A DNA stretch of 64,000 nucleotides from the NCBI GenBank assembly GCA_021186555.1, contig JAJKFL010000007.1, positions 3,408,501 to 3,472,500 on the forward strand, in the 5' to 3' direction. This DNA comes from Reticulitermes speratus (Eukaryota > Arthropoda > Insecta > Blattodea > Rhinotermitidae). Within the stretch, counting starts at the first letter, position 1; each line of letters opens with the position of its first letter. Below the pieces are notes generated by a model that was given only the letters and a program-made list of their open reading frames with translations, did not search any database and was not told the DNA's origin. Made by a program: the position numbers and the translations under genes. This document shows positions 45,470 to 57,524 of this stretch, one piece after another.

Positions 45470-47098
45470 GGCTACCCTTTGTTGGTATCTGCACCTTGCC
45501 GTGGTAGAGGGGCTTGTGAGTTCCAGTGACCCTGAGAGCTAAGCCGGCGGTAGCATTGCTACCAGTAGGGTCTCCCAAGCCGGACAGATCAAATGGGTAG
45601 GAACCAGACGAAGAGAGATGCCTAGGAGATGGGAAACCGAATAAAAACTCCCCTGATGCCGGGAGCAGCGACATCAGTAGCGACATGAAGCACAGAGCAA
45701 ATGATGCTCGAGATGGTTCATGATCGTGTAGCAACAGTCGTGACCAGAGTGGTCTGAACGGCTGCTGTACTGCGATGTGGAAAGCAAATGGAAAAACTAC
45801 CACATTATTATTTTTCCTGGATAGTCTCTTCCAGAAACAGAGACAAATGCCAAATGCGAGATGCTTCCTCTGGAGACAAAACATTCCGGAGGTAAACTAC
45901 TCCCCCATTCGGATCTCCGGGGGGGAGTGTTTCTAGGGGAGACACCACGCGGTAATGACTACAGACAAAAGCAGAAGACACAGAATGAGTCATAGATGAG
46001 GAATTGTGTGCTTGATTCATAGACTGGCAGAAGGCATTTGACCGTGTCAACTGGACCAAATTAATGCAAATCCTAAAAGGAATTGGGATAGACTGGCGCG
46101 AAAGAAGATTGATCAGCAAATTGTACATGGAACAGAGTGTCAAAATACGACTAGACCAAGGGGAGACGAGAAGTGTGAAGATTGGAAGAGGAGTTAGACA
46201 AGGTTGCTGCTTGTCACCGATTCTGTTCAACTTATACAGCGAGTAACTTACCAAGGAAGCTCTTGAAGGGTTTGGAGACTTCAAAATAGGAGGACAAGTA
46301 ATTCGCACTGTGAAATATGCAGATGACCTTGTGCTACTGGCTAGGGAAGAAAAGGTGCTACAGGGCATGATTGTTAGACTAATTGAAATTGGAAGACGCT
46401 ATGGAATGGAAATTAATGTGGGAAAGACTAAAGTAATGAAAATCTCAAGGCAACCATCCCCAATGAAAATTATGGTAGATCAAAAACAATTGGAGAATGT
46501 GGAATATTTCAATTATTTGGGTAGCATGATAACAAGTGATGCAAGGTGTACACGTGAAATTAAATCCAGAATTGCCATGGCAAAAACAGCATTCAACAAG
46601 AAGAAAAATCTTTTCACCAGCAAACTGGAATTAAATTTAAGGAAGAAACTAGTAAAGTGCTACATTTGGAGCATAGCTTTGTATGGTGCTGAAACGTGGA
46701 CACTTCGGAAAGTAGATCAGAAGTATCTGGAAAGTTTTGAAATGTGGTGCTGGAGAAGAATGGAGAAGATCAGTTGGACCGATCATGTGAGAAATGAAGA
46801 AGTATTACACAGAGTCAAGGAGGAGAGGAATATACTACATACAATAAAAAGAAGAAAGGCTAACTGGATTGGTCACATATTGCGTAGAAACTGCCTTCTG
46901 AAACACGTGATTGAAGGAAAGTTAGAAGGAACGATAGAAATGACGGGACGACGAGGGAGAAGACGTAAGCAGCTACTGGATGACCTTAAGGAAAAGAAAA
47001 GATACTGGAAATTGAAAGAGGAAGAACCAGATCGCACCCTGTGGAGAACTCGCTTTGGAAGAGGCTACGGACCTGTCGTAAGACAGACTAGAGAATGA
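45470..47098 (+). pseudogene. RTE-like LINE, internally deleted, with RT and C-terminal domain
   Basis: The 5' end carries GCACCTTGCCGTGGTAGAGG, which I recall as typical of the start of this family. The endonuclease is then missing, and RT begins at DWQKAFDRVNWTK (about 46021). It continues through VRQGCCLSPILFNLYSE and KYADDLVLLAREE (catalytic YADD near 46316) to the conserved tail ILRRNCLLKHVIEG and GPVVRQTRE, stop at 47096-47098. In-frame stops at about 46012 and 46244-46246 (TAA in place of Tyr) inactivate it; otherwise the 350 codons of RT are well preserved. Confidence 0.85.
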
Positions 47099-47099
47099 A

Positions 47100-48480
47100 T
47101 GACCCTTTTGATCTGCCTCAATACATTTTACATGCTTAGCTTCAGGGTTCATCAGCCATTGCCAATAAACGAAAACCCCAGAAACCAAGAGCCACAATAC
47201 AGTTTTCCATTTTGCACAAAATTTACCTTAACATGATTACATGCAAAATTTTAGGAACCTCCATATTAAACACTCGATGGCGTTTAAGTGCAAATTCCAA
47301 TACCGCACAGGATATAGCAGTTTTAAATTCAACCTGCCTTAAAATGCACTAATGCAATACCATGCAAAGAAACCTGGCAGCATTTGAGAAATTAGTGTTT
47401 CTGTTGTGGATCCAGTGAAGTTTAAGTCAAACAGAGGACAAAGTATTGCACTGCATACCCCAGGATTCCTTACAAAATGTCCCAGGACTATTTCAAAGTA
47501 CCTGCAGAAAATCTCTTATACCTATGAAGCTTCATTTGTGTGAGACAGAGAGAGAAGGAGTTTACAGTTCTGTCAGCATGCCTTTGCATCATGTTGACAC
47601 CGAACCACACTGACAGCCTTAGCAAACACGGCTATCACGAAACTAGGCATGCCAGCTAACAATCTGCGTACTGTTGTAAACGTGTTGCAAAATATTACTC
47701 AGTTTTGAAGACGGGGAAATAAGGGTGAGAATAAACAACATTCCTTCCCGCTCTACTGGAGAGAACCATATTACCGATTTTAGTGGAGGTAGGAAAAATC
47801 CCCCAAGAGGGATGTACAGAAATGTACATAACTGGCCGATGTATATGCCATGTCATTAGGAAACTGTACGTTGCACCTTGCAACACACATGCCGCATTGT
47901 TCAATGTCACCAGCTTAAAGACCAAACAGATCGCAGAGGCTGCCACTGAACAGTTCAGTGGTGCAAGTGTAGGTCCCTCTCCAGACACTCAACCAGTGTT
48001 GACTTAATATCTCATATATTGAAAATGATGCTCTGCAGACCCCATATCAATTATAACTTTCTGTTCAGTTTTCAGTACAGAACACAAACTGCAAAGCATT
48101 TTCTCTCCATTTCAAAGAAACCCACAGTGCCAAATATGACTGCACTCACAACAGAATATAAACGTTTCTGAAAGAGACAAAACACTGCCCAGCCATTCCA
48201 AAGTGACATTACCTGTGGCCACATACAGGATAACGCAGTTTTGATTGGGTATTATGGAACTCAGCTAGCAAGTAATCTGGTCACTATTCTAAGATGCAAA
48301 GCAGGGCGTGGCCTCCCTTGAATATACATACTTTCCCTGGCCTTCGGAACAGCTGTCTATTCTTCGTCCTACCCACAGCCCTCTAATCTTTGAATTTCAC
48401 CACAATTCACTCTTCCTTGACTTTTGACAGAGCACTCTCTTCTTCAGGCTTCACACAACGGGATGTAAACTGCGAACAAT
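47100..48480. other. No gene recognised
   Basis: Moderate-GC sequence with frames up to 97 codons on either strand and no recognisable motif. Confidence 0.4.
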
Positions 48481-48483
48481 ATA

Positions 48484-49812
48484 CGAGGGCTGTCCAAAAA
48501 TTATCCGGCTATATTCTTTTACGCGGTAAGTAATGGCGAAAGGGTGGGGAAACTGAGCGTAGTGGTAGAAGGGACTTTCATGCGCATGCGTGATATTTTG
48601 CTGCCTCGCAACACCGCCGGATGCGTCTGTCGCTGCCAGATAGTGAAGTGGTGTAACACGTGTTCGTCGCATTCTCGTTTCGCTCAAGATGACAGAATGT
48701 TTGGAGCAGCGATACTGCATCAAGTTTTGTCAGAAACTTGGGGATACCCAAGCGGAAACAATCCGCAAAATTCAGCAGGCTTTCGGTGATGATGCAATGG
48801 GGGTCACTCAAATTAAAGAGTGGTTCAACCCCTTTAAAGATGGCCGCATGTCGGCGGACAGTGACCAGCGTTCCAGGAGACCGTCAACGAGCCGAAATGC
48901 TGATGTCATTGACAAAGTGTGGACATTGATCATGGAGGACCGTCGTTTGACCGTCCGGGAAATTGCTGATGAGGTTGGGATCAGCAGAGGTTCCGCAAAC
49001 AAGATTTTAACTGAGGATGTGGGCATGCGAACAGTGGCGGCAAAATTTGTGCCCAAGCTGCTTTCGCCGGAGCAGCAACAACTCCGCCTTGAGGTCGCGC
49101 AGGACATGCTGGAGTGCGCCAACAGGGATCCTGAGTTCATGAAGACTGTGATCACTGGTGACGAGTCGTGGGTGTACGGATATGACCCGGAAACCAAGGT
49201 CCAGTCGTCACAATGGAAGCATCCAACATCCCCGAGGCCCAAAAAAGCACGACACGTTCGGAGCAATGTGAAGGTGATACTGACTGTTTTCTTCGATTAC
49301 CGGGGTGTTGTGCATCATGAGTACGCACCACTAGGCCAAACTTTTAATAAGGATTACTACCAAGAAGTCCTCCGTCATCTTCGTGATGCAGTTCGGCGCA
49401 AGAGACCGGAGCTGTGGGACGCACGCAACTGGCAACTGCATCATGACACTGCCCCAGCTCATTCATCACACCTGATCCAGAGTTTCCTGGCTAAGCACGG
49501 CATTCCGCAGTTTCGCCAGGCTCCCTACTCTGACATGGCTCCTTGTGATTTCTGGCTGTTCCCGAGAATGAAGACACCGCTAAAAGGCTCCCGTTTTGAC
49601 AGCCGCGAGGACATCATACAGAACGCGACGGCGCAGCTGCACACCATTCCAAAACAAGCCTTCCAGAATTGCTTCCAGCGATGGAAGGACCGCTGGGCTA
49701 AGTGTGTGGAGTCACAAGGGGCCTACTTTGAAGGGGATTAGGTATTGTAACCACCCAGATACAGAACTTTTTTTTCCCGGCCCAAGGTCGGATACTTTTT
49801 GGACAGACCTCG
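48484..49812 (+). mobile_element. Nearly intact mariner transposon
   Basis: Total 1329 bases, with inverted ends CGAGGGCTGTCCAAAAATTA and CGAGGTCTGTCCAAAAAGTA (two mismatches in the first 24) and TA target duplications at 48482-48483 and 49813-49814. It contains one complete transposase frame. Size, ends and target fit a full-length mariner. Confidence 0.95.
48689..49741 (+). CDS. Mariner transposase, 350 residues
   Basis: Cuts and pastes the element at TA. The frame is uninterrupted from ATG 48689 to TAG 49741, close to the usual 345-355 residues. N-terminal helix-turn-helix regions span residues 1-110 (IKFCQKLGDTQAETIRKIQ; LTVREIADEVGISRGSANKI), with a linker near 120 (FVPKLLSPEQ). Catalytic Asp are D158 (ITGDESWVYG), D253 (LHHDTAPAHSS) and D287 (MAPCDFWLFPRMK). 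D253 to D287 has 33 residues between them, not the canonical 34, because the Pro of the YSPDMAP box is missing (YSDMAP). This one-codon loss lies next to the active site and may impair activity. The alternative, that it is tolerated, cannot be judged here. Confidence 0.93.
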   Translation: MTECLEQRYCIKFCQKLGDTQAETIRKIQQAFGDDAMGVTQIKEWFNPFKDGRMSADSDQRSRRPSTSRNADVIDKVWTLIMEDRRLTVREIADEVGISRGSANKILTEDVGMRTVAAKFVPKLLSPEQQQLRLEVAQDMLECANRDPEFMKTVITGDESWVYGYDPETKVQSSQWKHPTSPRPKKARHVRSNVKVILTVFFDYRGVVHHEYAPLGQTFNKDYYQEVLRHLRDAVRRKRPELWDARNWQLHHDTAPAHSSHLIQSFLAKHGIPQFRQAPYSDMAPCDFWLFPRMKTPLKGSRFDSREDIIQNATAQLHTIPKQAFQNCFQRWKDRWAKCVESQGAYFEGD

Positions 49813-49829
49813 TAATTGCACAACAAGCG

Positions 49830-50150
49830 GAGAGCATCAAAGAATTCAAAAATCTAAAACAGAAGTGAGACATTATTACTAAAATTGATATGTTTATTAG
49901 AGCACAATGGTATGTAAACAACGTAGATCTCAACAGCACAAGCACAGAGCAACAACCCATTCAAAAACCTAAGATAGTGATGACACTATTACTAAATCTA
50001 GTACATCTATTATAGAACAAAAGTTAGTAAATAATGAAGATCATACTTCCGCAACAAGCACACAGCACCAACCTATTAAAAAAACTAGAAGAGTAGTGAC
50101 ATATTATTATTGTAATTATTACATTCATTATAGCACCAATGATATTGTAA
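49830..50150 (+). repeat. Degenerate approx. 112-bp tandem repeat with coding character
   Basis: Three diverged units can be aligned. In two of them the peptide recurs as VNNVDLNSTSTEQQPIQK and VNNEDHTSATSTQHQPIKK. Stops separate the frames. It abuts the CAGTG array and could be the remains of a repetitive coding exon. Confidence 0.45.
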
Positions 50151-50156
50151 ATATGG

Positions 50157-53100
50157 AAGTGCAGTGTCAGTGCAGTACAGTGGTAGTGCAGTGACAGTGC
50201 AGTGCAGTGCAGTGGTAGTGCAGTGACAGTGCAGTGGCAGTGCAGTACAGTGGTAGTGCAGAGACAGTGGTAGTGCAGTGACAGTGCAGTGCAGTGGCAG
50301 TGCAGTACAGTGGTAGTGCAGTGACAGTGGTAGTGCAGAGACAGTGGTAGTGCAGTGACAGTGCAGTGCAGTGGTAGTGCAGAGACAGTGGTAGTGCAGT
50401 GACAGTGCAGTGGCAGTGAAGTACAGTGGTAGTGCAGAGACAGTGGTAGTAGTACAGTGCAGTGCAGTGCAGTGCAGTGCAGTGGCAGTGCAGTGCAGTG
50501 GCAGTGCAGTGTCAGTGCAGTACAGTGGTAGTGCAGTGACAGTGCAGTGGCAGTGAAGTACAGTGGTAGTGCAGAGACAGTGGTAGTGCAGTGACAGTAC
50601 AGTGGCAGTGAAGTACAGTGGTAGTGCAGAGACAGTGGTAGTGCAGTGACAGTGCAGTGCAGTGCAGTGCAGTGTCAGTGCAGTACAGTGGTAGTGCAGT
50701 GACAGTGCAGTGGCAGTGAAGTACAGTGGTAGTGCAGAGACAGTGGTAGTGCAGTGACAGTGCAGTGGCAGTGAAGTACAGTGGTAGTGCAGAGACAGTG
50801 GTAGTGCAGTGACAGTGCAGTGCAGTGGCAGTGCAGTGACAGTGGTACTGCAGTGACAGTGCAGTGCAGTGCAGTGGTAGTGCTGTGACAGTGCAGTGGC
50901 AGTGCAGTACAGTGGTAGTGCAGTGACAGTGGTAGAGCAGTGAAAGTGCAGTGCAGTGCAGTACAGTGGTAGTGCAGTGACAGTGCAGTGCAGTGCAGTG
51001 TAGTGGTAGTGCTGTGACAGTGCAGTGGCAGTGCAGTACAGTGGTAGTGCAGTGACAGCAGTGCAGTGCAGTGCAGTGGTAGTGCAGTGACAGTGCAGTG
51101 CAGTGCAGTGGTAGTGCAGTGACAGTGCAGTGGCAGTGAAGTACAGTGGTAGTGCAGTGACAGTGGTAGAGCAGTGAAAGTGCAGTGCAGTGACAGTGGT
51201 ACTGCAGTGACAGTGGTACTGCAGTGCAGTGCAGTGCAGTGCAGTGGTAGTGCTGTGACAGTGCAGGATGCAGTACAGTGACAGTGCAGTGGCAGTGCAG
51301 TACAGTGGTAGTGCAGTGAAGTGCAGTGCAGTGCAGTGGCAGTGCAGTACAGTGATAGTGCAGTGACAGTGGTAGTGCAGTGCAGTGCAGTGCAGTGGCA
51401 TGCAGTACAGTGGTAGTGCAGTGAAAGTGCAGTGCAGTGGCAGTGCAGTACAGTGATAGTGCAGTGACAGTGGTAGTGCAGTGCAGTGCAGTGCAGTGGC
51501 AGTGCAGTACAGTGGTAGTGCAGTGAAAGTGCAGTGCAGTGGCAGTGCAGTACAGTGGTAGTGCAGTGACAGTGCAGTGCAGTACAATGGTAGTGCAGTG
51601 AAAGTGCAGTGCAGTGCAGTGGCAGTGCAGTACAGTGGTTGCAGTGACAGTGCAGTGCAGTACAGTGACAGTGCAGTACAGTGACAGTGCAGTGGCAGGG
51701 CAGTACAGTGATAGTGCAGTGACAGTGGTAGTGCAGTGCAGTAAAATGGTATTGAAGTGACATTGCAGTGCAGTACAGTGGTAGTGCAGTGACAGTGCAG
51801 TGCAGTACAGTGACAGTGCAGTACAGTGACAGTGCAGTGGCAGGGCAGTACAGTGATAGTGCAGTGACAGTGGTAGTGCAGTGCAGTAAAATGGTATTGA
51901 AGTGACATTGCAGTGCAGTACAGTGGAAGTGCAGTGACAGTGCAGTGAAGTACAGTGGAAGTGCAGTGCAGTGGTAGTGCAGTACAGTGGTAGTACAGTG
52001 ACAGTGCAGTACAGCTGGTAGCGCAGTGACAGTGCAGTGCAGTACAATGGTAGTGCAGTGACAGTGACAGTGCAGTGCAGTGGCAGTGCAGTACAGTGAT
52101 AGTGCAGTGACAGTGCAGTACAGTGGTAGTGCAGTGCAGTACAGTGACAGTGGTAGAGCAGTGAAAGTGCAGTGCAGTGCAGTACAGTGATAGTGCAGTG
52201 ACAGTGGTAGTGCAGTGCAGTGCAGTGCAGTACAGTGGTAGTGCAGTGAAAGTGCAGTGCAGTGCAGTGGCAGTGCAGTACAGTGGTAGTGCAGTGACAG
52301 TGCAGTGCAGTACAGTGACAGTGCAGTACAGTGACAGTGCAGTGGCAGGGCAGTACAGTGATAGTGCAGTGACAGTGGTAGTGCAGTGCAGTAAAATGGT
52401 ATTGAAGTGACATTGCAGTGCAGTACAGTGGAAGTGCAGTGACAGTGCAGTGAAGTACAGTGGAAGTGCAGTGCAGTGGTAGTGCAGTACAGTGGTAGTA
52501 CAGTGACAGTGCAGTACAGCGGTAGCGCAGTGACAGTGCAGTGCAGTACAATGGTAGTGCAGTGACAGTGACAGTGCAGTGCAGTGGCAGTGCAGTACAG
52601 TGGTAGTGCAGTGGCAGTGCAGTACAGTAGTAGTGCAGTGACAGTGCAGTGCAGTACAGTGGTAGTGCAGTGACAGTGGTAGTGCAAAGATAGTGCAGTG
52701 CAGTGTCAGTGCAGTACAGTGGTAGTGCAGTGACAGTGCAGTGCAGTGCAGTGCAGTGCAGTGGCAGTGCAGTACAGTGGTAGTGCAGTGACAGTGCAGT
52801 ACAGTGGTAGTGCAGTGACAGTGCAGTGGCAGTGCAGTACAGTGGTAGTGCAGTGACAGTACAGTGCAGTGCAGTGGCAGTACAGTGGTAGTGCAGTGAC
52901 AGTGCAGGACAGTGGTAGTGCAGTGACAGTGCAGTACAGTGGTAGTGCAGTGACAGTGCGGTGCAGTGGTAGTGCAGTGACAGTGCAGTGGCAGTGCAGT
53001 ACAGTGGTAGTGCAGTGACAGTACAGTGCAGTGCAGTGGCAGTACAGTGGTAGTGCAGTGACAGTGCAGGACAGTGGTAGTGCAGTGACAGTGCAGTGGC

Positions 53101-53688
53101 AGTGCAGTACAGTGGTAGTGCAGTGACAGTGCGGTGCAGTGCAGTGCAGTGGTAGTGCAGTGACAGTGCAGTGCAATACAGTGGCAGTGCAGTACAGTGG
53201 TAGTGTAGTGACAGTGCAGTACAGTGGTAGTGTAGTGACAGTGCAGTACAGTGGTAGTGCAGTGACAGTGCAGTGCAGTGCATTGGCAGTGCAGTACAGT
53301 GCAGTACAGTGCAGTGGCAGTGCAGTACAGTGGTAGTGCAGTGACAGTGGTAGTGCAGTGCAGTGCAGTGCAGTACAGTGGTAGTGCAGTGACAGTGCAG
53401 TGCAGTGAAGTGGCAGTGCAGTACAGTGGTAGTGCATTGACAGTGGTAGAGCAGTGAGATTGAAGTGACAGTGCAGTGGCAGTGCAGTACAGTGGTAGTG
53501 CAGTGACAGTGCAGTACAGTGTTAGTGCAGTGACAGTGCAGAGCAGAGCAGTGCAGAACAGTGGTAGTGCAGTGACAGTGCAGTCCAGTGCAGTGACAGT
53601 GGTAGTGCAGTACAGGGGTAGTGCAGTACAGTGGTAGTGCAGTACAGGGGTAGTGCAGTGACAGTGGTAGTGCAGTGAAAGTGCACAA
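50157..53688. repeat. 3.5-kb mosaic array of CAGTG words
   Basis: The array is built from CAGTG (5 bases) and six-base variants ACAGTG, GTAGTG, GCAGTG and CAGTAC joined in changing order, often as a 22-base phrase CAGTGGTAGTGCAGTGACAG. Longer blocks of several hundred bases recur (for example 51590-51960 and 52240-52480 share a segment with AAAATGGTATTGAAGTGACA). It contains almost no TCA, TTA or CTA, so minus-strand frames of 1058, 670 and 607 codons stay open by composition only. Confidence 0.95.
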
Positions 53689-53699
53689 GATTTAAAACA

Positions 53700-54046
53700 G
53701 ACAAAAGATTCTGTCCCTACTGAATCTTCTGTCTCTTCTCAATCTTCTGTATCCTCTTTCTCTTCTGAATCTTCTCTCTCTTCTAAATCTTCTGTCTCTT
53801 CTGAATCTTCATTCTCTTATGAATCTTGTCTCTTCTAAATCTTCTGGCTATTCTCCCTTCTCTCTTCAAAATGTTATACATTACCCGTGGGACATGAGTG
53901 AAGTGCATGAGGTAGATACAGAACAACAGGCACATCCAATATTTCAGACACCACCACCAACATATGATACTAACAGAAACTTGCATTATGCAACGAAAAC
54001 TCACACGCCATCTATTTTCAATGCAATGTATAGTTTAATAACATGA
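53700..54046 (+). pseudogene. Ser-rich coding-like segment after the array
   Basis: A CT-rich stretch of 20-base TCTTCTGAATCT units encodes SESSLSSKSSVSSES-type repeats, then, after a frame change near 53835, a hydrophilic peptide containing NVIHYPWDMSEVHEVD and PPPTYDTNRN down to TGA at 54044-54046. This looks like the C-terminal part of a repetitive protein whose upstream part is lost or interrupted by the CAGTG array. Unrecognised; it may also be a non-coding repeat. Confidence 0.35.
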
Positions 54047-54487
54047 AGTCTACAAACATCCAACAGCCCATAATACTTCTGACTCTATTAGCATGATAAA
54101 ATCCCTGGTTTTGGGACCTTAAACTACACCTGCAAACAAGTGCACTCACTTCTCCGCTGTCGAGAGCACCAGATCGTGGTAAACGGCAGTGTGAAAATTT
54201 TCCTGCTTTTTTGTTTCCGATAGCCAGAATAGCAAGGTAATTTCGTACGGTTTTACCTGTCGAACTTCACTTGTAGTTTTTATTGTGAGGGAAGAATACA
54301 CGAACCATGGCCTGCACCTAAATTGGCGAGGCAAGACGAAGCTTACGCTTCTTATTGCTAGGAAATTGGGTGATGATCATGTGTCGAGTATTAGCAGCAT
54401 TCCTGTGATCACCCATGCTAGAGCGTCTCCTTTTTTAGGTTAAAACCAAAAGCACAAAGATGCTTAAGTTATGTTGATTGTAAACAC

Positions 54488-55686
54488 ATGAACCTCATAG
54501 ACCAGGATAAATTTGTAGCTGTATCTAATTCATTACACATCTTTCATCAAAATGTTAGGGGACTAAGAAGCAAGAGTGATGAATTAATACATTCTTTAGA
54601 AACAGATAACATAAATCCCCACGTCCTATGCTTTAGTGAACATCACGTGGATGAACAGGACCTGCTACTTCTCACATTGCCAGGGTACATATTAAGATCT
54701 AGTTTCTGCCGCAAAGAGCTACAGAAAGGAGGTGTGTGTATTTTTGTTCGTAAAGACCTCAATGCCAACAAAATTGATATCTCACATAATTGTATAGAAA
54801 AGGATTTGGAAATTTGTGCAGTAGAACTAGAAACTGAAGCATCAAAATTAATTATCTTGAGCATATACAGAGCCCCCACAGGAGATTTTAATTGGTTTAT
54901 TAAAAATCTAGATGATACTCTGAAAAATCTGTATAAACCAAAGGCTGAATTTATAATTTGTGGAGACATAAACACAAATTATCTCATCGAAAGCAACCAA
55001 AAAAATCAACTGTCCTCATTATTAACCACATATAATCTATCACATACAGTAGATTTTGCAACAAGAATTAAAATAAATCATGTACAGCTATTGATAATAT
55101 TTTTGTCGATAATAGTAGACTAAACTCATCTTATACATCTGCACTAATAAATGGCCTTTCAGACCATAATGCTCAATTTCTCACAATCAATATTTATGTA
55201 GCAAGAAACAAAATGCCTTTAAAGCAGAAAACAAGATTAATAAATAGTTATACACTCACAAACTTTCAGACACTACTAAAACAGGAAATGTGGGAATCTG
55301 TTTATCAGAACCAAGATGTTAATTGTATGTTCAACTCATTTCTAAGTACTTTCCTAAATATTTTTTAAGTGAGTTTTCCAGTCAAATACAAAAGTACAAA
55401 CAACAAAAATAATGACTGGATCACGCAAGTAATAAAAATATCATGCAAACACAAAAGAAGTTTGTACACCTTCACTAGGAACAGCAATGATCCAAAAGCA
55501 AAAACACATTACGTTAATTATTGTAGAATCCTAAAAAAAGTTATAAGAGAAGCTAAAAAGCAACACTACAGTAGTCTTATAGCTAAATCTAGTAACAAAG
55601 TCAAAACAACATGGAACAGTTTTTATGATTTCATTTTTGTTCGTGAAGTTGCAAAGGCCTATTCAGAGAACAGGCACATTAGCTAG
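54488..55686 (+). pseudogene. Jockey/CR1-like LINE, endonuclease and linker
   Basis: The frame from 54488 encodes an APE-type endonuclease: FHQNVRGLRSKSDEL, then VLCFSEHHVDE (Glu of the active site), GGVCIFVRKD, LIILSIYRAPTGDF and IICGDINTNYL (catalytic Asp/Asn). A frameshift near 55090 precedes the final SDHNAQ histidine block at about 55160. The post-endonuclease linker continues in another frame to 55686 (KTTWNSFYDFI). It stops before the RT, where a piece of a different LINE is joined (LREDHRLRVF, about 55750). Confidence 0.85.
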
Positions 55687-55799
55687 TTTAAAATAAATGT
55701 CTTAGATATTCAGGCAGGATATAGTAAATTGAACTTGGTCTCTCACACTGAGGGAGGACCATAGGCTGAGGGTGTTCAGACAAATGCAGTAAATGAATA

Positions 55800-57115
55800 A
55801 AGACGAACAAAAAATGGAAAATCAATCAAATGAAATTATAGTACTTAACACCTATAAAGCAGCATACAAGAACTCAGTATAAATTCAAAACATCCAAGTT
55901 CTGCAAGAATGTTGTGCAACATATATCAGGGCTCTAGAAATCCACGGTGCTAGGTCAATATTGTGCTTAAAATCACCAATATGGCGCCATACATGTATAC
56001 GAAGATAATGGAAAAGGGGAGTCAAACGGAAACCTTGTCACTTTTCAGCGCAGTCCAGATCTACTGTACACAGGACACACTTCCCACCCATGCTGATGGC
56101 TTGCTGTGCCTGCAGATGCACAGAGGGCAGTGTTTGTTTTTTTTTACCTTAAGGTTCTCAAGTGATTCACCCTCATATATATTTTCAATCCAACCCTAAC
56201 TTCTGGATACAGCACCTGGACCAAAGGAAAAATCTGCTCAGCTCTGACTGACACACATGCACACAAAATGGCCAGCATGAAGTATATTTCTGGAGTACCA
56301 CCCACTTTTCCAGCACACATCCACAATGTTTATTTCTATATTATACATAAAAATGCAGTGGTTACATCATACATATTTTGTGAACACACTCAGTGAAAAG
56401 AATTTTATTACACTTATAACTACCTATTCTGCGATGAATCTTAAACACAATCTTCTCTTGTATTCCTTGAGTGCAGAACTACTCTTGCCTTACAATCTTC
56501 AGTGCTGAGATGATGTAACTCTTTTGCAGCAACATTCACCATCAGAAGGCACTATTATTACTTTAACGTAACTCTACTCCAAGTAGGACGTCTCAGTCCC
56601 CCCCCAGTTATACCACATCTACAGATGGAACAACTTGTTGAGACAGTTAACAGTTGTGTCCACTGCCACACCTCAAACATCCTATTACATTGATCAGTCA
56701 TAGCAAATTCACCATTTGATAGCCACTTGAACTGAAAGCACCATGCTGCTACCAGACCGATCAATTCAAGACTTGCATTACAGTACATTTCAGTTCATCC
56801 TCGAGTGCCTAGTAGTTCGAATGTGTACCGCCAGGTTTAACACTAAAAGCTGTAAGTTTTGTGCACGCGGTGTATTTATATGTTTCAACCAGTTGTGACA
56901 ATAAACAGCAGCTGTTTCTCCAGAGTATTCACCAACTGGCATATCTAATGGAATCACACACTGTTCTCTGAAAGCTACAAACTTAATGTTTATAAATAAT
57001 GTTGATTAATGTTAGCCTTCAAAGGATTAAGAATACAAGAGTCATTTACCTACACTAACTTCATTTATCTATGGTTACCATTTGGTTGAGTACTGTATAT
57101 GCCTTGGCATTTGTT
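55800..57115. other. No gene recognised
   Basis: No domain-bearing frame or element end found. Confidence 0.4.
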
Positions 57116-57119
57116 ATCT

Positions 57120-57520
57120 GAAAATGTAACAGTTAGTATGTATAAAACTATAATTTTGCCTTTGTTTTATATGAGTGTGAAACTTGGCCATGTTAAATGA
57201 GGAACACAGGCTGAGGGTGTTCACAACTGTGGTGCTGAGGAAGATATTTGGGACTAAGAGGAGAGAAGTAACATGAGATTGGAGAAAACTGCACAGTGAG
57301 GAGCTTCATGATTTGTACTGCTGACCAATTATTATTCAGGTGATCAAATGGAGGATGAGATGGGTGGGGCATGTAGCAGGTGTGCGGAAGAAGTGAGGTG
57401 CATGGATGGTTTTGGTGGGGAAACCTGAAAGGACACATACCGTTTGGAGGACTCTGGTGTAGACGGGATGATATTATTAAAACGGAACAAAGTAGATTAG
57501 TTTTGCTCACCACAGAAACA
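57120..57520 (+). pseudogene. LINE 3' fragment (RT C-terminal region)
   Basis: Plus-strand translation gives YKTIILP, then LNEEHRLRVFTTVVLRKIFG, IIQVIKWRMRWVGHVAGV and MVLVGKPERTHT over several stops and frame changes. Same family as 12588-13146. Confidence 0.75.
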
Positions 57521-57524
57521 AGTA

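Noticed and set aside
45420-46368. Minus-strand frames of 154 and 186 codons
   Set aside because: Antisense to the RTE-like LINE, whose RT motifs are on the plus strand.
50512-53688. Minus-strand frame of 1058 codons rich in Cys, His, Thr, Ala and Leu (and overlapping frames of 670 and 607 codons)
   Set aside because: All three minus frames are open across the same array, the period is not a multiple of three and composition alone explains the lack of stops. Treated as satellite, not gene.
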